From Pirellulaceae bacterium (GTDB lineage Bacteria > Planctomycetota > Planctomycetia > Pirellulales > Pirellulaceae), in the NCBI GenBank assembly GCA_019636375.1, contig JAHBXS010000006.1:1-64000 (forward strand): DNA of 64,000 nucleotides. The letters are read 5' to 3'. Position 1 is the first letter of the stretch. The number at the start of each line of letters is the position of its first letter. Of the stretch, positions 59,568 through 64,000 are shown one piece after another. Under the pieces are notes generated by a model, which was not told where the DNA came from, ran no database searches, and saw only the letters and a program-made list of their open reading frames with translations. The translations under genes and the position numbers were made by a program.

Positions 59568-61061
59568 ATGAAACTCCAAACATTTGATAAAGTTACCCCG
59601 CCAAAGCGTGCCGGCGCTACACTCGCGACTTTGATTTTTATTGTGTTTGTTCTTTTGGCCATAATTGCTTTAGTTTTCGATGTGCTTTCGATTTCTCTCG
59701 CGAAAACCGAACTAAAAAGAAATGCAGATGCAGCAGTTCTCGCGGCGGCAGGTGAGTTATATCCGTCTGCCACTCCTCAATTTCCATTGCGATCGCCACT
59801 GGCCCTAAAAATTAATGTTCCAGATCTCATTGCCGTGAATCTGGATCACTCCTTTAACACTTCGGTTAAATTGGTCGATCAACAGATATCCATTATTGAC
59901 TCTTCTGATCGCCAACGGTTCGGCCATTGCTTTAAGGTCGCTCAAGAATATTCACGACTCAATTCGATTTCGGGCTTGTTAGATTTTGAAATAAAGCCCG
60001 CAGATCTGAGGATTTATCATCGTCCATATTCGGAACCGCAACTTCCGTTACTGCCGCTACATCGTCTTGGAATTGTCTCAACAGTCGAAGATTTGTTGTT
60101 CGCGAAACCGCCCATTTATCCGAATTCGGTGGAGTTAACCACGAGACGATCCGATTCCGTCAATGGTTCCGTAGCACTCATATGGGGTTCAATATTTGGC
60201 AGGTCTAGGTTTCAATTGAGTGAAACCTCTCATGCGACCTTCTATCGGGATTACGGTGTGACCCCGGGAGCACCTGTCCTTCCAATCGGAATGGATATAA
60301 CCATTTGGAGAGTACTTAGAACAGGAAATGGCGTCGTCAATGGTATCCCAATTGCACAATCTTTACTCGCCGGAAACGGTCAGCCAGTTATCCTGATTGA
60401 TGAGCAAACCTGGAACCCAAGTACCAATTCAATTAAAAAAGGCTCGGATGGAATTTGGGAGGTAATTTTATTAAACCAACCCCTTGATGAAGTAGGGCTT
60501 GTCGACGCCCTTAATTCTTCCGCCTTATTGGTCGATTTACCGGCAAACATCCAAGGGAAATTGGGAATTAACCTTCTCAACGGCAGTCCTGCTCAAAACG
60601 CATTAAAAACGCCGTCAACAATAATTTCTTTGAATTTTGGCGGAAATGGAACGGAAGTTGCCAAGACAAAAATGCGCCATCAAATTCGGAACGGATTAAG
60701 TGAACGAGATATCGGGCGCCAGCTCGATCTGCCATTTCAGTTGTTTGGTCATCACGCTGTTGACGCTAGCGTACTCGACGAACTCAAATCAATTGTCGGT
60801 CAGCCGCGAGTCATTCCTCTATTCGAAACGATTACGGGAACTGCGGTCAATAAAGTGCGCGGTTTGACGGGCGCTAAAGAGAAATATCGAATCGTGGGGT
60901 TTGGCGGTGTCGTCGTGACCGAAGTCTTGGATCTAGGTGTAGTTCGGGCAATTAAATTACAACCTGCAACCATTTCCCACCCAAGCATCCTGCCCGCTGG
61001 CCCTAATGCAAAACCTGCCTTTAGTGATTGCGTCTTCACGTCGCCTGTTCTATGCGATTGA
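59568..61061 (+). CDS. TadG-like pseudopilin-associated protein
   Basis: A 497-residue protein. A TadG-type N-terminal segment, 'RAGATLATLIFIVFVLLAIIALVFDVLSISLAKTELKRNADAAVLAAAGEL' (read in parts), is the signature of the TadE/TadG-like pilus family. The long C-terminal part is exported, beta-rich and otherwise featureless, with no von Willebrand A motif that I can see. It is coupled to the upstream TadE-like gene (4-bp gap). No TadA, TadB, TadC, prepilin peptidase or Flp pilin is in the window, so the pair is an orphan here. Confidence 0.75.
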   Translation: MKLQTFDKVTPPKRAGATLATLIFIVFVLLAIIALVFDVLSISLAKTELKRNADAAVLAAAGELYPSATPQFPLRSPLALKINVPDLIAVNLDHSFNTSVKLVDQQISIIDSSDRQRFGHCFKVAQEYSRLNSISGLLDFEIKPADLRIYHRPYSEPQLPLLPLHRLGIVSTVEDLLFAKPPIYPNSVELTTRRSDSVNGSVALIWGSIFGRSRFQLSETSHATFYRDYGVTPGAPVLPIGMDITIWRVLRTGNGVVNGIPIAQSLLAGNGQPVILIDEQTWNPSTNSIKKGSDGIWEVILLNQPLDEVGLVDALNSSALLVDLPANIQGKLGINLLNGSPAQNALKTPSTIISLNFGGNGTEVAKTKMRHQIRNGLSERDIGRQLDLPFQLFGHHAVDASVLDELKSIVGQPRVIPLFETITGTAVNKVRGLTGAKEKYRIVGFGGVVVTEVLDLGVVRAIKLQPATISHPSILPAGPNAKPAFSDCVFTSPVLCD

Positions 61062-61169
61062 TTTTTTTCGCTTCGTTTTTCAGCCCTAGTATCCGAAACT
61101 TCCATTCGGAAAATACTTTTGTGGTAGAGTTCAATTGAAATTGACTTTGAGAACAAAATTCGAGCTAGC

Positions 61170-61610
61170 ATGACGAACCCATTTCAACCGCCATCCATGC
61201 ATGGCTCACCATTGACCCAGGCTCCGTCGGCGGACGTTGCCACAGTGATCTCATCCCAAAAAATGTTGATCTATTCCATTTTAGGTTATCTTTGTGCGAT
61301 TCCGTTCATTGGACTGGCAAACGCTTTTTTGGAAGGACCTGCCGAAAGGCCAACGTTTACCCTGATGTTTGTCGTGTTTATGGTCGGCGGATTTCTGGTG
61401 GCATTTACAGCAGCGATTTGTGCTGCCATTGCAATCTATCGGATGGGGAGCGTTCTATTTCCCGGCTCCACGCGAATCATCTATACGATCGGCGAGATTC
61501 TTCCGATTCCGTTTGTGGGGCTACTTGTAATGCTTTCTGCCAGTCAAAACGCCACTGGGTATTTGCGAGCTCAAAATATCAAAGTCGGCTTTTTTGGTGC
61601 CAAAACGTAA
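61170..61610 (+). CDS. Small membrane protein with three TM helices
   Basis: A 146-residue protein with hydrophobic segments at about 32-52, 66-92 and 107-124. The N-terminal part is Pro/Ser-rich. The motif 'YLRAQNIKVGFFGAK' at the end is seen in other small planctomycete membrane proteins of unknown function that I recall; this is tentative. It has no neighbours that indicate a role. ATG start, no clear ribosome-binding site. Confidence 0.6.
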   Translation: MTNPFQPPSMHGSPLTQAPSADVATVISSQKMLIYSILGYLCAIPFIGLANAFLEGPAERPTFTLMFVVFMVGGFLVAFTAAICAAIAIYRMGSVLFPGSTRIIYTIGEILPIPFVGLLVMLSASQNATGYLRAQNIKVGFFGAKT

Positions 61611-61879
61611 CCGATGTAATCGAGACGCTTTACTTTTCAGCGAGACATTTCGGATGAGATTCAAAACGCCTTTAAGCCCGCTCAGCACATGTGGGTGGTT
61701 CAGCCGCTTTCGGATCGCAGAAAGGCTGTGACAATAACGACTTAAACTACCGACTGCCAAATCGAGTAAACTGGGGCGCAGCGCGGTCGGGTTGTCTACG
61801 AATTCCTGCATACTCGGTTCAATCGTCGCGACGGCAAACAGAATCTTTTGCTCCTTCAATTTATAAACCGCTCGTTCTC

Positions 61880-62620
61880 CTAGTCTTGCTTAGAGCCTTC
61901 CAAAGAAGGCATTAGCTGCAACATCGTTTTGTCGTCTGAAAGCACCGGAACCAACTTGAGCGTTCCAGACGTAACACCACGGTGGCACGTGGCACAATTG
62001 GCGAATTGAGGATTCGTCATGTGTTGATGGAGATCTAGAGCACCGTGGTGGTGATCCGATAAATTCATCCAACCGCCAGACGTCGAAGCAACTCCCTCGC
62101 TCAACTCGACCTCAATGGTTTGCGGACTGCCCTCGCGAATAATCGACAGTGTGACCCGCTCGCCTAACTCAGAGTTTCGTACCAGAGTTGTCAATTGATT
62201 TTCGTTGACCAATAACTGGTCGGCGAAACGAAGCAACACATCGTCCACCGCCAAACCGGCTTCGGCCGCTGCCGAGCCTGCTACGACTTGCTCAACAATC
62301 AGTCCCAACCCCGGTTTAATTTTCAAGTGTTTTCGCAAAGTGTTGTCAGGGCTGCGAACATGGACGCCCAGCATCGTTACTTTTTCCTCTGGCGAATAAA
62401 AAATGCTGAAAGCTATTTCCCGTTGCCTAACATATGGGTGGATCTGAATTTCCGGAAAAGTTTCATCCGCTAGTTGCAATTCATCTGTATCCGACAATTG
62501 AATTGCCGGCGGACTCAATGGCTTAGACTGATCTTGGTTTGCCGGATCGACATCTTGCAGTGGCAACAATGACAAGAAAGTTGTCGATGTGACTAGACAG
62601 AGCGTTAAAACGTATTTCAT
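61880..62620 (-). CDS. Exported PDZ-domain protein with a CXXCH haem-type motif
   Basis: A 246-residue protein with a signal peptide (about 1-20) and a PDZ domain (about 98-173, 'KPGLGLIVEQVVAGSAAAEAGLAVDDVLLRFADQLL' in parts). A short His-rich segment (190-200) follows, then CATCH at 209-213, the c-type haem attachment pattern. The C-terminus is a 30-residue tail. It may be a periplasmic c-type haem sensor or a small redox protein; the motif could also bind metal. Its start has GGAAG 9 nt upstream. It lies 70 bp downstream of the anti-sigma gene on the same strand, so it is probably in that operon. Confidence 0.8.
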   Translation of the reverse strand: MKYVLTLCLVTSTTFLSLLPLQDVDPANQDQSKPLSPPAIQLSDTDELQLADETFPEIQIHPYVRQREIAFSIFYSPEEKVTMLGVHVRSPDNTLRKHLKIKPGLGLIVEQVVAGSAAAEAGLAVDDVLLRFADQLLVNENQLTTLVRNSELGERVTLSIIREGSPQTIEVELSEGVASTSGGWMNLSDHHHGALDLHQHMTNPQFANCATCHRGVTSGTLKLVPVLSDDKTMLQLMPSLEGSKQD

Positions 62621-62690
62621 AGATATTTCTTCCTTTTATCGAAAAGACTGTGGACAAACGCATTCAAAATTCTCAGATTGGAAACACGCT

Positions 62691-63227
62691 TCAAATTCCC
62701 GGCGGAGCCGAAACGATTAAACGGGGGATTGTCACGTCTTGCGGCTGCATCGACTGAGTACTCTCATCGAATTTCCAAACACGTTTTCGAGTAGCAGCCA
62801 AGTAGCCTTGTGCCAATTTGCCGTCCGATGTCTCGAACCAACGTTTCGTCAGTATATGTGTTCGGCTGATCGATTCGGTTGGGTTTGCAATTCCAGTTGA
62901 CAGAGATGCGCTGGGGGAGACAGCCGGTGAGGGAATCGCATCCACGGAGTTCGAATTTAATGTCGAGGTTGATCCGTCGGCAAAGTGAGATTGATTGGCC
63001 TTCGGAGGTCCAATGCTTGCCAGCAAAAAACCAATCCCGATACCAATTGTCAAAAACGTAGCCGCCGTCGCGCACCACATCCGCCAACCTAAAGTGACTG
63101 GTTGTCGGGCGGTAGTCGTCAAGACAGGACCCGCATGATTTAAAAGTTGTTCGATTTGCTCGTCCAACTCGATGCTCGCAGCACGCAATCCCAATTGTTT
63201 AAGTTTTCGTTCCAATTCGTCGTTCAT
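62691..63227 (-). CDS. Putative anti-sigma factor, single-pass membrane protein
   Basis: A 178-residue protein. The cytoplasmic N-terminus (about 1-45), with 'LKQLGLRAASIELDEQIEQLL', is followed by a TM helix (about 52-70) and a Ser/Thr/Pro-rich periplasmic domain. Its ATG overlaps the TGA of the ECF sigma gene (GTATGA), the usual organisation of ECF sigma/anti-sigma pairs. No zinc-finger HxxxCxxC motif of the ZAS class is present. Its role is inferred from position and topology. Confidence 0.7.
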   Translation of the reverse strand: MNDELERKLKQLGLRAASIELDEQIEQLLNHAGPVLTTTARQPVTLGWRMWCATAATFLTIGIGIGFLLASIGPPKANQSHFADGSTSTLNSNSVDAIPSPAVSPSASLSTGIANPTESISRTHILTKRWFETSDGKLAQGYLAATRKRVWKFDESTQSMQPQDVTIPRLIVSAPPGI

Positions 63228-63730
63228 ACTTTTTCTCGCAATTCGATTTGCAGTCGTTCTAGCATCCGCCGATAGCGGCTCGCCACCGTCTTGAGCGGTA
63301 AATCCATAATTTGGCCAATTTGGTCAAAGGTTAAACCGCCGTAAAGCTTCAAAACAATCAGTTGTTTTTCGTTGGGTTCCAATCGATCAACGGCAGCCGC
63401 CAGAAAATCGAGTTCCTCCCGATTGGCGACTCCCTTTGACAAATCGCCAGTTTCCAATTCACGATGACGACCGTTAAACAACGATTCGTGCAGACGGTCC
63501 TGTGAATTCCGCCGCCGCAACTGGTTGATCGCTGCATTGCGAACGGACGTGAACACATAAGCGACCGTATCGTTGCCCCACGTTTGATTTTGGCACAGCT
63601 TGGCGAAAGCCTCATGCACAGCGTCTTCGGCCGCGTGTCGGCACCCCAAGAACGTTTGAGCCAAACCTACTAATGCCTCGCGGTATTTGTGGTAAACGTC
63701 GGCCAAAATTTTGGTCCCATTCAGTGTCAT
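63224..63730 (-). CDS. ECF-type RNA polymerase sigma factor
   Basis: A 168-residue sigma factor. Region 2 has 'CRHAAEDAVHEAFAKLCQN' and 'AYVFTSVRNAAINQLRRRNSQDR'; region 4 has the helix-turn-helix 'LTFDQIGQIMDLPLKTVASRYRRMLERLQ'. Both are complete. It directs transcription of an extracytoplasmic-stress regulon of unknown content. It overlaps the anti-sigma gene by 4 bp. The M50 site-2 protease at 12.5 kb belongs to a family that releases sigma factors from anti-sigma proteins, but no link here is shown. Confidence 0.92.
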   Translation of the reverse strand: MTLNGTKILADVYHKYREALVGLAQTFLGCRHAAEDAVHEAFAKLCQNQTWGNDTVAYVFTSVRNAAINQLRRRNSQDRLHESLFNGRHRELETGDLSKGVANREELDFLAAAVDRLEPNEKQLIVLKLYGGLTFDQIGQIMDLPLKTVASRYRRMLERLQIELREKV

Positions 63731-63868
63731 CTACTACAGTCATTGTGGGTGGATTTTCAGTTCCCATCATTATGACGTTTGCCGGAACAACATTTCTTCG
63801 GACAATTTTGAAAAAAGGGGAGAGGGGGCCGCAAAGGTGATTAACTGAACCATTGCCAAATGACGGGC

Positions 63869-64000
63869 CTAGCGGATTTCTATGTCGCCGTCGGCGATTT
63901 TTCGGAGAGCGACTTGGCGGATTTTTTCAGCCATCTCTTTGGCTTGTGCGGTGGTCAAATGCTGATTGATTGACTGCAAAAGATTTAGGGCTTTGCGCGG
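63869..64000 (-). CDS. Partial gene, C-terminus only, unknown
   Basis: The window edge cuts a minus-strand gene. The 43 visible codons end in 'RKIADGDIEIR' after a helical stretch rich in Ala, Gln and Glu. Not enough is present to name a family. A TAG stop lies at 63869-63871, and 138 bp separate it from the sigma-factor start. Confidence 0.6.
   Translation of the reverse strand, partial: PRKALNLLQSINQHLTTAQAKEMAEKIRQVALRKIADGDIEIR

Overview
The window looks like the chromosome of a member of the Planctomycetota, most likely Pirellulales-like. The GC content is moderate by eye. Typical signs are a PEP-CTERM surface protein, a PEP-CTERM-linked CAAX-protease-like protein, a Ser/Thr kinase with TPR repeats coupled to an ECF sigma factor, a Tat-exported Gfo/Idh/MocA oxidoreductase, large secreted proteins of no known function, and the neighbour sets ftsY-nusB-ribH-rho and polA-coaE. 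LpxB, an Mla-type lipid transporter, a putative porin and TatC together indicate a diderm envelope. The assignment rests on gene content only, with no rRNA in the window.

Layout. 0.3-8.9 kb: clpX, a secreted Pro-rich protein, an archaeal-type phosphoglycerate mutase, the oxidoreductase, a DinB-like protein and a very Cys-rich exported protein. 9.2-18.6 kb: envelope genes (mlaE-mlaF-mlaD, a site-2 protease, lpxB, an exported isoaspartyl-methyltransferase-like protein, the CAAX-protease-like protein and an O-antigen ligase). 19.1-26.9 kb: kinase-sigma pair, histidine decarboxylase, PEP-CTERM protein. 27-31 kb: gene-poor and repeat-rich, with a decayed Y1-type transposase, an AT-richer orphan gene, a lipoprotein and two inverted arrays of a 7-bp repeat. 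31.3-42 kb: holA, a tRNA-Leu-like relic, pgi, a metal-dependent hydrolase, a Rieske-MazG fusion, a membrane protein plus ABC ATPase, P-II and a porin-like protein.

42.5-45.6 kb: a GC-rich two-gene operon with its own sigma-70-like promoter. It encodes a small protein that reads like a ubiquitin-like beta-grasp protein ending in Gly-Gly, followed 6 bp later by a large DUF4132 protein. It lies between repeat-filled intergenic regions and is the best candidate here for an undescribed system. 46.3-53.7 kb: housekeeping run on the minus strand (ftsY, nusB, ribH, rho, coaE, polA). 54-64 kb: a membrane-anchored coiled-coil protein, TatC with a very large periplasmic insertion, manA, small lipo- and membrane proteins, a TadE/TadG-like pair, and an ECF sigma/anti-sigma pair followed by a PDZ protein with a CXXCH haem-type motif.

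All calls come from reading the sequence and recalling protein families. No database search, structure prediction or statistics were run. Start codons were moved from the longest reading frame where a ribosome-binding site, ATG or signal peptide argued for it.
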